Shown here piece after piece: positions 30,837 to 39,767 of a stretch of 64,000 nt of DNA; position 1 is the first letter of the stretch; each line of letters starts with the position of its first letter. Both the position numbers and the translations under genes were made by a program. Below the pieces are notes generated by a model that worked only from the letters and a program-made list of their open reading frames with translations, searched no databases and had not been told where the DNA came from. Source of the DNA: Candidatus Undinarchaeales archaeon (lineage in GTDB: Archaea > SpSt-1190 > JASMDC01); assembly GCA_030753015.1 (NCBI GenBank), contig JASMDC010000006.1, forward strand, positions 80,563-144,562. Reading direction: 5' to 3'.

Positions 30837-31214
30837 TGCTGGAACACCTTCCGCAAGACAGTATCATCTCGGGCCCGCCCGTACTGGGCTCAAATAATGA
30901 GAGTATCGTATGCCTTCCCGCTCATGAAGGGGGGAGGGAGGGGCTCGATGGCCAGGCATGGTCCACAGCGGTAACATCATCGTGAAAGCGATCCTCGCGT
31001 CTGGACGTGCCTCTAGGGCGATCCGCGGGCGGCTGTCGTCGGCCACCTAGCTCAGACGGACCTGGCAGCGAGCGTGGGCGCCCCGGCACGCGCCCGCCCC
31101 GCCAAGTGATAAATGTCTTGCGCTCGGAACGGATGGCGCAGGGGCCGTCCGGTCCCTTGAAGGAAGGATGCCCATGATGCGACCCGGACCAGTCCTTTGG
31201 GAGGGAGCACATCG
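30837..31214. other. Intergenic region, no supported gene
   Basis: A 378-nt GC-rich gap. It holds a strong hairpin at about 31072-31097 (GTGGGCG paired with CGCCCGC, one wobble) and a possible TATA element GTGATAAATG near 31107-31116. GGGAGGGAG precedes the next start. Short reading frames here have no start signal or recognisable product. Confidence 0.5.
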
Positions 31215-32774
31215 ATGAGCACTATTGCTTCGTTCCCTCTTGCGACCGGTGCGCCAGTGGTCTGTTTCGTGGTCGGATCCCTCCTCCTGCTCGCCCTTGT
31301 GCGGTGCCGACGCTATATCGCCGACGACCTCCGCTCGAGCTCCCGACGCATCAGGATCGCAGTGCTCTGCGCTCTTGGCCTGTTCGTGTACCTCGTCACC
31401 TTCCAGGTAGGCCAATTCCATCGTGAGATCATCGACGAGTACTGGTTCGTGGAGTGGGCCCGGAACCTCACCCTCGGTGAGGGATTCGTGGACTGTTGGT
31501 ATGTAGGGCTGGACGAGATGGTCTGTCGTCCCCTGACGGACATGCCCGCCTGGCCGACGGCGATCGCAACCGTTTCCGCCCTGACAGGTGTAGGGAGCTG
31601 GACGGCCATCCGACTTTCTATCTTCTGTGGGCTGGCTGCTGTCGTCCTCACGTTTCTTGTAGGACGGGCGCTCTTCGGAGACCTGGCTGGGCTCGTCGCC
31701 GCCGCCTTTCTGGCCGTGAATCCTGTCCACCTGATATGGAGCGCCACCGCTGCCAGCAACGCCTTCGCTCTGGCCCTCGTACTCCTTGCCGTGTACCTCG
31801 CCCTCCTATACATGCGCTCGCACGAACCATGGCTCTTGGCCGCATGCACGTTGGCCCTCTGCATCAGTCTCCTCTCCCGGGTTGAATATGCTCTATTCAT
31901 CGTTCCCTTGGTAATGCTTCTCCGCGCGGAAGGCGCATGGCCTCCACGACGCCACTGGCGGTATGCCATCCTCCCCCTTGCCCTCGTGGCCCTCGTCTAC
32001 CTACCCATGGTGAGAATGATGGCCGGTCATCCTAAGAACGTGGTGTACACGGGCGATCTGCTGTGGAACCAATCGATCCAGTACCTGTTCAAGGTGGCAA
32101 TCGGATTCTACATACCCCTCCCGGCCGTGATCCTCGTCCTGTCGGCCCTCCTCTTGGTTGGCAAGGCCGAACGGCGTTCGGTGCTAGCCCTTGGTGCATG
32201 GTTCCTCGTATTCTTCCTATTCTACAACACCTGGCTCTCCGAAGGTCAGGATCGTCTCTTCCTCCTCACGCTTGTCCCCCTCTTCCTCCTGGCGGGCCTT
32301 GGTGTGCAGTCACTGAGGGGCCGTATTGGGATTCACGAGTTGGTGACGCTGGCGGTCTGTCTCCTTTTCGCTATCGGTCCCCTAGACACTCTTTCCCGAG
32401 GCGAGGAGGGCCCAGGCTCATTGTCATGGAACGCTCTCGCCACGCGACTTGTTAATGATTGGCCCTTCGATGGTGACTGCTATATTGTCACCGCGGATCC
32501 CTCGCTCTATATGGCCACAGGCGTAGCCAGGGCGGTCCCAGCCCGGGCCGTACTGGACGATCCTACCTTGGTGCGTAGACTGGTCGACTCGGGAGTATGT
32601 GTGCGCCTAGCGCGTAACGTCGGGAGTTCGGACGAAACCGAAATGGCGCTGTTGACATCCACGCTTCAAGGGCAGGGGTATTCACTCATCGAGATGGAAG
32701 CGATCGGTGTACCCGGAGCGAACATGACCCTCTACGCGCCTCTTGCGGGACGCGTACGCTCTCTATCCGTGTGA
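31215..32774 (+). CDS. GT39/GT83-type membrane glycosyltransferase (GT-C fold)
   Basis: 519 aa with about eleven predicted transmembrane helices and a soluble C-terminal domain of about 110 residues. The acidic motif D-E in EIIDEYWFVEWARNLTLG lies in the first extracytoplasmic loop, as in dolichyl/polyprenyl-phosphate sugar transferases. It probably moves a lipid-linked sugar onto protein or glycan at the outer face of the membrane. GGGAGGGAG lies a few bases before ATG 31215. Substrate unknown. Confidence 0.75.
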   Translation: MSTIASFPLATGAPVVCFVVGSLLLLALVRCRRYIADDLRSSSRRIRIAVLCALGLFVYLVTFQVGQFHREIIDEYWFVEWARNLTLGEGFVDCWYVGLDEMVCRPLTDMPAWPTAIATVSALTGVGSWTAIRLSIFCGLAAVVLTFLVGRALFGDLAGLVAAAFLAVNPVHLIWSATAASNAFALALVLLAVYLALLYMRSHEPWLLAACTLALCISLLSRVEYALFIVPLVMLLRAEGAWPPRRHWRYAILPLALVALVYLPMVRMMAGHPKNVVYTGDLLWNQSIQYLFKVAIGFYIPLPAVILVLSALLLVGKAERRSVLALGAWFLVFFLFYNTWLSEGQDRLFLLTLVPLFLLAGLGVQSLRGRIGIHELVTLAVCLLFAIGPLDTLSRGEEGPGSLSWNALATRLVNDWPFDGDCYIVTADPSLYMATGVARAVPARAVLDDPTLVRRLVDSGVCVRLARNVGSSDETEMALLTSTLQGQGYSLIEMEAIGVPGANMTLYAPLAGRVRSLSV

Positions 32775-32817
32775 CGGGGGCGTCCTACTTGGGCCCGATC
32801 CCGACCTTAACTTCCGT

Positions 32818-34530
32818 TCACGAAGAGGATGCTAGGTACGGCCCGATGGCCAGGAAATCGATGGCTCCCTCCGTAAAGGTGCGTACGGCACCGGCAGGAT
32901 CGTACACCATGGGTGCCTCATGGAGGTTGAAGCTGGTATTGATCAGGACGGGCAGGCCCGTGTTCTCCTCGTAGAGCCCGAGCAGTCGATGGAGCCGGGG
33001 CGTGGTTTTTGCTGACACGATCTGGGGCCGTGCCGTGCCATCAACGTGTACGGCACCAGGGCAGTGCTTGCGCATCCATGGAGTGCAGTTCAAGGTGATG
33101 GTCATTGTGGTCGCCGGGAGCTCGGCACCGGTGATGTCGCCGAAGCATTGCTCGACCCGCTCCTCGAGCACGAGCGGGGCGAAGGGCATGAACTCTGTGC
33201 GATTGAGGCGATCGTTGAGCCAATCGAGCACGGCCTCGTCGGTTGCGTGGACCAGGATGCTTCGGTTCCCGAGCGCCCGTGGCCCCCATTCAGCTCGACC
33301 ATGGAACCGCCCAACCACCTTCCCCTCAGCTAGGAGCTTTGCCACCTCTGCCTCCAGGTCCGCAGGACGATTGTATGGGACATGGGCACCTTCGAGAGCC
33401 GACCGCACCTCGTTGTCAGTGAACCCTCTCCCCAGGTAGAGGTCGTCCAGGGGCGCTGACGCGGGACGGGCACAGGCGAGGGCAGCTCCTACGGCAAGCC
33501 CTCCGTCGCCCATGTGTGGGTGTACGAACACCGAGTCCACGCCCTCAAGCTCCCAGAGCCGCTGGTTGAGCCGCACATTAGCGAACACTCCGCCAGCCAG
33601 TGCGAGATGGGACAGGCCCGTCCGCCCGACCCATTGGGCTACTAGCTCGGTCATCCGCTCCTCGATGTGGTGCTGTACCCATGCGGCCACATCCTCACGG
33701 TGATAACCAGCGAACATGCGCTCGAGCTCGGGCACCCCGGCCCATCCCCATCGTCCCAAATAGGTACCGGAGTCCGTGAAGGGGAAGGGGACGTCAACAG
33801 CTTTCCAGTCACCTTGTGCGGAGAGGCCCAGGATCTTGCCCTCGTGGCGGTGGGGGAGGAAGCCGAGCCATTGGGTTATCGCGGAATAGAACATACCAAA
33901 GGAGTCGATCCCTTTCATGGCATCGAGCCGTTCGATACGACCGTCGGCGCAGCGGTTCACTGTCAGCGAGTACCCGTCCCCCAGGCCGTCGGCGGTGATA
34001 CCCAGGACGGGATCATGCCCCGACAGGAAATAGGCCCCTGCGATATGGGCCACGTGGTGATCTATGGGGACGAGGGGCCGGTCCCTGATCGGTCGGGGAA
34101 GGTCCTTGCGCATCAAAGCAGGGACCGTGCGGGCGAGGAGACCCCCGCCCCATGATCCGGGATCGATGATGTTGAGCCCAAAACGGTCCTGGACGAAGTC
34201 GGACAGGAAGGGGACGAGCCCTCCTGAACTTGAGGCGCGGACATCGCCCTCCATGGCCTGGAACCGGCGGACCAGGCGTGCGTAAGGGGGAGGGGTGAGG
34301 ATGCCACCGACAGCGATAACGTCCACATCGGAGTAGGTGAGCTCCGATATATCGAGCACCTCGTCGAGCGACCGCTTGGGGAATCCTCCCTGCAGCTTCT
34401 TTTGTGTGAGACGCTCCTCGTTGACGGCTGCCAGAATGGTCCCGTCCTTTACAATACAGGCGCCGCAGTCGTTCTGACTGTCCACCAGTCCGAGTACGAC
34501 TCCCTTGCGCCAAGAGGATTCAGAGCCCAT
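32818..34530 (-). CDS. NodU/CmcH/TobZ-family carbamoyltransferase
   Basis: 570 aa, transferring a carbamoyl group from carbamoyl phosphate via carbamoyl-adenylate. The N-terminal Kae1-like domain contains the metal-binding histidines H158, H159 and H162 (DHHVAH). The C-terminal YrdC-like domain has GRAEWGPRALGNRSIL. The ATG at 34530 lies about 30 nt after a TTTTATC element, suggesting a near-leaderless start. The acceptor may be a sugar of a surface glycan, given glycosyltransferases in the window, but that is inference. Confidence 0.88.
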   Translation of the reverse strand: MGSESSWRKGVVLGLVDSQNDCGACIVKDGTILAAVNEERLTQKKLQGGFPKRSLDEVLDISELTYSDVDVIAVGGILTPPPYARLVRRFQAMEGDVRASSSGGLVPFLSDFVQDRFGLNIIDPGSWGGGLLARTVPALMRKDLPRPIRDRPLVPIDHHVAHIAGAYFLSGHDPVLGITADGLGDGYSLTVNRCADGRIERLDAMKGIDSFGMFYSAITQWLGFLPHRHEGKILGLSAQGDWKAVDVPFPFTDSGTYLGRWGWAGVPELERMFAGYHREDVAAWVQHHIEERMTELVAQWVGRTGLSHLALAGGVFANVRLNQRLWELEGVDSVFVHPHMGDGGLAVGAALACARPASAPLDDLYLGRGFTDNEVRSALEGAHVPYNRPADLEAEVAKLLAEGKVVGRFHGRAEWGPRALGNRSILVHATDEAVLDWLNDRLNRTEFMPFAPLVLEERVEQCFGDITGAELPATTMTITLNCTPWMRKHCPGAVHVDGTARPQIVSAKTTPRLHRLLGLYEENTGLPVLINTSFNLHEAPMVYDPAGAVRTFTEGAIDFLAIGPYLASSS

Positions 34531-34645
34531 GTTCTGATCGCAATCCAGCAATCAAGTGATAAAAGAGTTGCGTTCATGGTCACCCAGGGTACGTGACCTG
34601 GACCGATATGCTATCTTCGATCCCGGGATGATTCCGTTTGGATCG

Positions 34646-35458
34646 TTACTCCTTGGTCTTCACTTCTTCGACCACGACCTCGCGCATGGGACGGCCGGTG
34701 CCGCCTCTGAACACGTTCAGCATCTCGGCGAATATGGCCACTGTGATCTCATAGGGCGACTCGGCGCCAACGTCCAGACCAATGGGGGCACGGACCTTCG
34801 CTATGGCCTCCTCGGAGACACCATCCCTACGCAGGCGCTTGAGCGCAGTGCGCGCCTTGTTCCTGCTCCCGATCATCCCGATGTACCCTGCATCGGACTC
34901 TACGGCGGTCCTGAGGCAGGTAAAGTCGTGGGCATGCCCGTGGGTGACGATCACGACAGCGCACATGGGATCCAGGGGTATGGTCGGGACCGTCTCGGTG
35001 TATGGGCCGCAGAAGAGCCGCTCGGCCTGGGGGAACCGCTCCTCGTTGCAGAAATCGGGTCTATCATCGGCCACCCATACGGGGATGCCCATCTTGTCTC
35101 CCATGTCCGCGAGCGCCGCCCCGATGTGGCCGCCGCCGCAGATGACAAGCCTGATGACAGGGCCGTGCGTTTCGATGAACACCGTAACCTTACCGCCGCA
35201 CACCATTCCCTGCTTTGAGAGGTCGACGTCTATCGTTTCCGTGACCCGATGCTTCATCAGATGCTTGGCCTTGCCGTGCACGTACTTCTCAACCGCGCCA
35301 CCGCCGATGCTCCCGACGATGGAACCGTCAGCGCGCACGATCATCTTGCTGCCGATGTGACGGGGGCTGGAGCCCTCCGATGCTGTGATGGTGGCTACAG
35401 CGAACACCTCTCCCGCATCAGCCAGACGGCTCATCTCAGCGAGCAGCTTGTCGACCAT
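34646..35458 (-). CDS. XdhC/CoxF-family protein
   Basis: 270 aa. The N-terminal XdhC domain carries ASEGSSPRHIGSKM and the GSIGGG motif; the C-terminal Rossmann domain carries CGGGHIG. XdhC proteins bind molybdenum cofactor and help insert it into molybdo-hydroxylases. No xanthine-dehydrogenase-like enzyme is in the window, so its client is elsewhere. Confidence 0.88.
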   Translation of the reverse strand: MVDKLLAEMSRLADAGEVFAVATITASEGSSPRHIGSKMIVRADGSIVGSIGGGAVEKYVHGKAKHLMKHRVTETIDVDLSKQGMVCGGKVTVFIETHGPVIRLVICGGGHIGAALADMGDKMGIPVWVADDRPDFCNEERFPQAERLFCGPYTETVPTIPLDPMCAVVIVTHGHAHDFTCLRTAVESDAGYIGMIGSRNKARTALKRLRRDGVSEEAIAKVRAPIGLDVGAESPYEITVAIFAEMLNVFRGGTGRPMREVVVEEVKTKE

Positions 35459-35531
35459 GTCATTCGTCCATATTCAATTCTTTTTTTATCTTCGTCCCTA
35501 TCGGGCCTGCCTGTTTTCGCACGGACGTCCT

Positions 35532-36530
35532 CTAATCATTGAGGGATCGCAGGACCTCGCCGGGAGGGAACACGCCCTGCTCGGTGATGATTGCAGTTAT
35601 CAGTCGTGCGGGTGTGATATCGAAAGCGTAGTTATAAGCGCGGGCGCCGGGCGGTGCGATGGGAGTCCCCAGTACCGCGAGCACCTCATTCTCATCGCGC
35701 TCCTCGATGACTATGTCTTCTGCTGAGGCCGTTTCCGGATCGATGGTGGATGTGGGGGCCGCCACGTAGAATGGGATGCCGTTATCCTGGGCCGCAAGGG
35801 CGACCATATAGGTCCCTACCTTATTGGCAACATCGCCGTTGGCTGCGATGCGGTCGGCGCCCACCACGACCTTCTGGACCATCCCGCGACGCATGAGAAG
35901 GCCGGAGGCCCCGTCCGGGATGAGCCTGGCCGGGATCCCGTCCTCCATGAGCTCGAACATCGTGAGCCGGGCACCCTGGAGCCGGGGCCGGGTCTCGTCG
36001 GCGACCACTTTGATGCGCTTCCCCGCCTCGATCGCTGCCCGGATGACCCCCAGGGCCGTACCGTACCCTCCAGTGGCCAGTGCGCCAGCGTTGCAGTGGG
36101 TGAGCACGGTATCCCCGTCCTCAAGCAGGGCGGAGCCATGGTGTCCCAGAGCGCGGTTGCGGGCGATGTCCTCTTCGAGGAGACGCTGCGCCTCCGCCAG
36201 GGCTCGTACCGCGACCTCCTCGTCGGGGACGTTGCGGACCGCGTTCTCTACTCGCTGCACACCCCAGGCGAGGTTGATCGCAGTAGGGCGTGTTCGCAGA
36301 AGGCGTTCTCGTGCGCAGGCGAGGGCCTTGCGGGGCTCGTCCTCGCGAGCTGCCAAGGCCATACTGAATGCTGCAGCGACACCGATAGCAGGCGCCCCAC
36401 GCACGGCCATACCCTCGATGGCGCAAGCGAGCTCCTCGACGGTCTTACATTTGAGCGTGCAACGCTCGAAAGGGAGCAGTCGTTGGTCGATAAGTTCGAT
36501 AGAGTCATCTGCCCAGCGAACGGTGAACAC
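35532..36530 (-). CDS. mtnA: S-methyl-5-thioribose-1-phosphate isomerase family
   Basis: 332 aa, aldose-to-ketose isomerase of methionine salvage. The catalytic residues C146 (THCNAGALATGGYGTALG) and D226 (GADRIAANGD) and the binding motif RGAPAIG (44-50) are present. I place the start at GTG 36530, which gives the family-like N-terminus MFTVRWADDSIELIDQRLLP. That codon lies about 25 nt downstream of a TATA element (GATTTTTAACG at 36552-36562), so it would be leaderless. The related ribose-1,5-bisphosphate isomerase is a possible alternative in archaea. Confidence 0.9.
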   Translation of the reverse strand: MFTVRWADDSIELIDQRLLPFERCTLKCKTVEELACAIEGMAVRGAPAIGVAAAFSMALAAREDEPRKALACARERLLRTRPTAINLAWGVQRVENAVRNVPDEEVAVRALAEAQRLLEEDIARNRALGHHGSALLEDGDTVLTHCNAGALATGGYGTALGVIRAAIEAGKRIKVVADETRPRLQGARLTMFELMEDGIPARLIPDGASGLLMRRGMVQKVVVGADRIAANGDVANKVGTYMVALAAQDNGIPFYVAAPTSTIDPETASAEDIVIEERDENEVLAVLGTPIAPPGARAYNYAFDITPARLITAIITEQGVFPPGEVLRSLND

Positions 36531-36596
36531 ATGCTCGTGGACAGCATTCAACGTTAAAAATCGTTCGCTGGCGCCTGAGGGGAAGTGTCAGCGGCG

Positions 36597-36716
36597 CTAG
36601 AACAGGGAAGCGAACTCCCCATAATCGGGCTCGTTAGCCGGCCCGTGGACCTCGGGTAGCTGGGCGAGGTCCATGCCCTCCCGAAGTTCCTCTGATAGGA
36701 TTACGTCAACGTGCAT
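36597..36716 (-). CDS. Possible 39-aa acidic protein
   Basis: ATG 36716 opens a 39-residue acidic frame (MHVDVILSEELREGMDL...). A TATA-like GATATTTTTTTAAAGG lies about 30-45 nt upstream on the minus strand, so a short transcript is plausible. There is no recognisable domain. It could instead be leader sequence upstream of mtnA, which begins 67 nt further on. Confidence 0.3.
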   Translation of the reverse strand: MHVDVILSEELREGMDLAQLPEVHGPANEPDYGEFASLF

Positions 36717-36867
36717 TCCATACCCCGAGGTTGGGGGTTTTGTTTCCCCTTTAAAAAAATATCGTAAAAATGCCCCCAAACGGGAGTCTTACCCGGAGGA
36801 ACGGAGGGTCTGGGCACCTTGTGCGATACCCTTATTAATCATGGCTGTCGATTGACCGAGGGCAGTT

Positions 36868-37431
36868 ATGGGAGAGGTCGTCGCGTTCGTGGAGCTGATG
36901 GGGAACTACAACTCCCTCCGCGAGACCGTGGACCTCCTCAAGGAGCAGGAGCACTGTGCTGCGGTGCTCGCGGTCACCGGACCGTACGACTACCTTGTTG
37001 AAGTGCGGTGTCAGAGCATCTGGCAGCTGACCAAGGTGCTCGACCGCCTCACGAACTTCCCCTGGGTCACCCGCTCCCGGTCCTCGGTGGTAAAGGAGGT
37101 CGTGAAGGAGCCGTCGGACTTTACGTTCATCGAGCCCTCGGATGCTGACCAGAAGCAGATGCTCAAGTCCCATCTCATCGCCACCGTGTCGATCAATGTC
37201 CGGACAGGGATGACCAAGCCCCTCGCATCACGGCTCAAGAAAGTACCACAGGTCGCTCGGGCGTACGTGGTCACCGGGGAGCACGACCTCTTGGCATCCA
37301 TCGACTGCGGGTCCATGCTGGACTTCGCCGAGTTCCTTGACACGGTGCACGAGTACGAGTACGTCAAGTCCACGAACACGGCCTTCATGGTCCGGGCCGG
37401 CCGGATGTTGCAGCCGAGCGACACGTCCTGA
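36868..37431 (+). CDS. Tandem AsnC-type RAM domain protein without DNA-binding domain
   Basis: 187 aa consisting of two Lrp/AsnC effector-binding (RAM) domains, about residues 1-85 and 100-180, with no helix-turn-helix. Such proteins bind amino acids and can modulate full-length Lrp regulators by mixed assembly. The TATA-like CTTATTAATC lies 30-39 nt upstream of the ATG. Confidence 0.8.
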   Translation: MGEVVAFVELMGNYNSLRETVDLLKEQEHCAAVLAVTGPYDYLVEVRCQSIWQLTKVLDRLTNFPWVTRSRSSVVKEVVKEPSDFTFIEPSDADQKQMLKSHLIATVSINVRTGMTKPLASRLKKVPQVARAYVVTGEHDLLASIDCGSMLDFAEFLDTVHEYEYVKSTNTAFMVRAGRMLQPSDTS

Positions 37432-37451
37432 GGGCGCAACGGGGGGAGACC

Positions 37452-38405
37452 ATGTCCCCGCGAATCCGTGACATAGCGACAGTTATCCTGTGCCTGTTCC
37501 TCTGCGGATGCTTCTCCTCGGTCCCTGAGGATACTCCGTCGCCCGCGGACGGGACGTTCATGGTCGGAGGACATACCTACAGGTTCGTCCAGGGAACCCT
37601 CGTCCAGGATGACCGCGACAATGACAGTATCGCTGTGGTCGGTGTGGCATGCGATCTGCACGGGAACGGGACCACCGCAACTGCCCTGGCGGCCCGATTC
37701 AAGGACGCTGGTGTTGACATCGTGCTGGTGTGCGGCGATATCTGTGATCATTACCGTGATCCGGGACCGGACGACGCGGAGATGGAACGGGTGCTTGCGC
37801 CCTTCCTAGCGACCAGCATGCTCGTGCTGACCATCCCCGGGAACCACGAGCAGATCCCTGTGTACGACGCGGTCATGACCCGCATGGCGACAGCGAATCC
37901 GAACCTCGTGAACATGCTCACTGTACCCGTGGCTAAGTTGGATGACATTTCCATCGTGGCGCTGGGCGGGTACCACGACCAGCGCTTCATCCCGGCCAGC
38001 GGTCGCCTTCTGGGGGACGAGGACTACACAGTGGCGGTGCGTCGGACCACGGGCCTTCCCCTGCCTCGGCTCTTCCTCACTCATGGGCCTCCCCGGTCAG
38101 CGCGGGAGGGTGGCGTCGACCAAGTCACCGGCGGTTCCCATGTTGGCGACCCGCGTCTCAATGAAGTGTTCGAGCAGGGCGGGTTCAACGTTCACGTGTT
38201 CGGTCATATCCATGAAGCGGGCGGACGGGCAGAAACGCCAGAGGGCGATCCTGTCCCCCCGGACACTCCGGTGGCGCGGCTCCTGCTCAACGCGGCACCG
38301 GGCTCCCCCTGGACCCTCCTTGATGGCTCGCACACACCTGGCCAGGCGATGATCGTACGGATGGGGAACAGCACGACATCGTACCGAATCATCAGCGCGT
38401 CCTGA
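37452..38405 (+). CDS. Lipoprotein calcineurin-like phosphoesterase
   Basis: 317 aa. A hydrophobic signal segment (about 8-20) ends in the lipobox L17-C-G-C20, so the mature protein is probably lipid-anchored outside the cell. The metallophosphoesterase motifs are in order: D68-x-H70, GD (95-96), GNHE (130-133), a later histidine in LTHGPP, and GHIH. The substrate is unknown. It starts 20 nt after the upstream RAM-domain gene and may share its transcript. Confidence 0.87.
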   Translation: MSPRIRDIATVILCLFLCGCFSSVPEDTPSPADGTFMVGGHTYRFVQGTLVQDDRDNDSIAVVGVACDLHGNGTTATALAARFKDAGVDIVLVCGDICDHYRDPGPDDAEMERVLAPFLATSMLVLTIPGNHEQIPVYDAVMTRMATANPNLVNMLTVPVAKLDDISIVALGGYHDQRFIPASGRLLGDEDYTVAVRRTTGLPLPRLFLTHGPPRSAREGGVDQVTGGSHVGDPRLNEVFEQGGFNVHVFGHIHEAGGRAETPEGDPVPPDTPVARLLLNAAPGSPWTLLDGSHTPGQAMIVRMGNSTTSYRIISAS

Positions 38406-38516
38406 TCCGGGATCCGCCGGAGCGCCCAAACGGAGTGAACTACCCCTCTCCAAGTAAAGGGGCTTCCCGCCGTAACAAAAAAAGAGTTAAAAGCTTGATG
38501 ACGCGTCATCGACCAA

Positions 38517-39767
38517 ATGGTGCTCCCCATCCCTCGTCAAGGCGTGAGCATGACCCTTGCCGAGGCTGTGCGGGCGGTGACCTCGATCCCATTCTCCTCC
38601 TTTATGGAGGGCGAAGCGTTGGCGCGCTTCGAGGAGGCCTTCGCCCGGTACCTTCACGCGGAGCATGCCGTGGCAGTGGCCTCGGGCAGGTACGCCTTTC
38701 AGTTGGTGATGGATGCTATCGGGTTCACACGGAAGGACGAGGTCATCTTCCCGTCCCTCACCATCCCGGTCATGCCCAACGTAGCTATGTGGTCTGCCGC
38801 CGTGCGGTTCGCTGACGTATCGCTGGAGAACTATACGCTCGATCCAACAGCAGCAGCTGACGCGGTCACACCGAGGACGAGGGCGATCGTCCCCACACAT
38901 CTTTATGGGTGTCCGTGCGATATGGGGTCGCTGGGTGACCTGGCCGAGGACCGCGGTCTCGTGATGATCGAGGACTGTGCCCATGCCACGGGTGCACTGT
39001 ACAAGGGTCGCCAGGTCGGTACCCAAGGAGTGGCTTCAATATTCTCCATGGCGACCGGCAAGACCCCCATGGCCTTTGGTGGTGGCATTATCACCACGGA
39101 CGACGGCGCGATCGATCATGCCGTGCGCGAGGCAGTAGCAAAGGAAGTGCGACCTTCGAGAACACGGACCACCAAGGCGGTGCTCAAGGACACTGCTGTC
39201 TGGGCCCTTACTCGCCAACCCCTGTTCAGCCTGTCAGTGTTCCCTGCCCTGGCCCTCTCCTCCGCCCTGGGGTCGCTCTCGGGCTCTGCGGCAACCGATC
39301 CCTTCGCCGAGGAGGAGCGTCGGCTCGAGACACTGCCCGCCGGTTCCCGTGGCAATCTCACCAATGTACAGGCCGTCAAGGGCCTTAGCGGGCTTGACCA
39401 CCTCGATGAGGAGCTGTCCCGGCGCCGGGCGAACGCCCACGCGCTAGACCGCGAGCTCGCCGACATACCTGCGCTCACTCTCCCTGGGGCACCCCGGAAC
39501 GCTGAGCACGCATACCATGGGTACTGCAGCCGTGTCAAGGACCGAGCCGGTTTCATGAAGCGTATGCTCCGACGCGGCGTGGACACGCGGGCGACCCCCA
39601 TGATGGCATGTGGATCCCTGTCGATGTTCGGTGGCGCCACGGGAAGGTGCCCGACGGCCGAGGTGTTGGCTCGGGAGCTGGTCCACCTGCCCGTTCACCC
39701 GCCGCTGGGCAAGCCTGAGATGGCCGCCGTTGCCCGGGCCGCCCGGTACGTGACGGAAGGCCGCTGA
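38517..39767 (+). CDS. DegT/DnrJ/EryC1-family aminotransferase
   Basis: 416 aa PLP enzyme of the nucleotide-sugar aminotransferase family. The PLP lysine K182 (SMATGK), D153 (IEDCAH) and the SGRYA phosphate-binding segment are present. The TATA-like GAGTTAAAAGC lies about 30 nt before the ATG. It may make an amino sugar for surface glycans. Its stop abuts the convergent membrane protein gene exactly. Confidence 0.87.
   Translation: MVLPIPRQGVSMTLAEAVRAVTSIPFSSFMEGEALARFEEAFARYLHAEHAVAVASGRYAFQLVMDAIGFTRKDEVIFPSLTIPVMPNVAMWSAAVRFADVSLENYTLDPTAAADAVTPRTRAIVPTHLYGCPCDMGSLGDLAEDRGLVMIEDCAHATGALYKGRQVGTQGVASIFSMATGKTPMAFGGGIITTDDGAIDHAVREAVAKEVRPSRTRTTKAVLKDTAVWALTRQPLFSLSVFPALALSSALGSLSGSAATDPFAEEERRLETLPAGSRGNLTNVQAVKGLSGLDHLDEELSRRRANAHALDRELADIPALTLPGAPRNAEHAYHGYCSRVKDRAGFMKRMLRRGVDTRATPMMACGSLSMFGGATGRCPTAEVLARELVHLPVHPPLGKPEMAAVARAARYVTEGR

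Noticed and set aside
31047..31969. Minus-strand frames over the start of the GT39 gene
   Set aside because: Arg/Ser/Pro-rich translation typical of the wrong strand; the plus-strand gene has membrane helices and a Shine-Dalgarno site.
34646..35458. XdhC gene as evidence for a local xanthine dehydrogenase operon
   Set aside because: No molybdo-hydroxylase subunits are encoded in the window.
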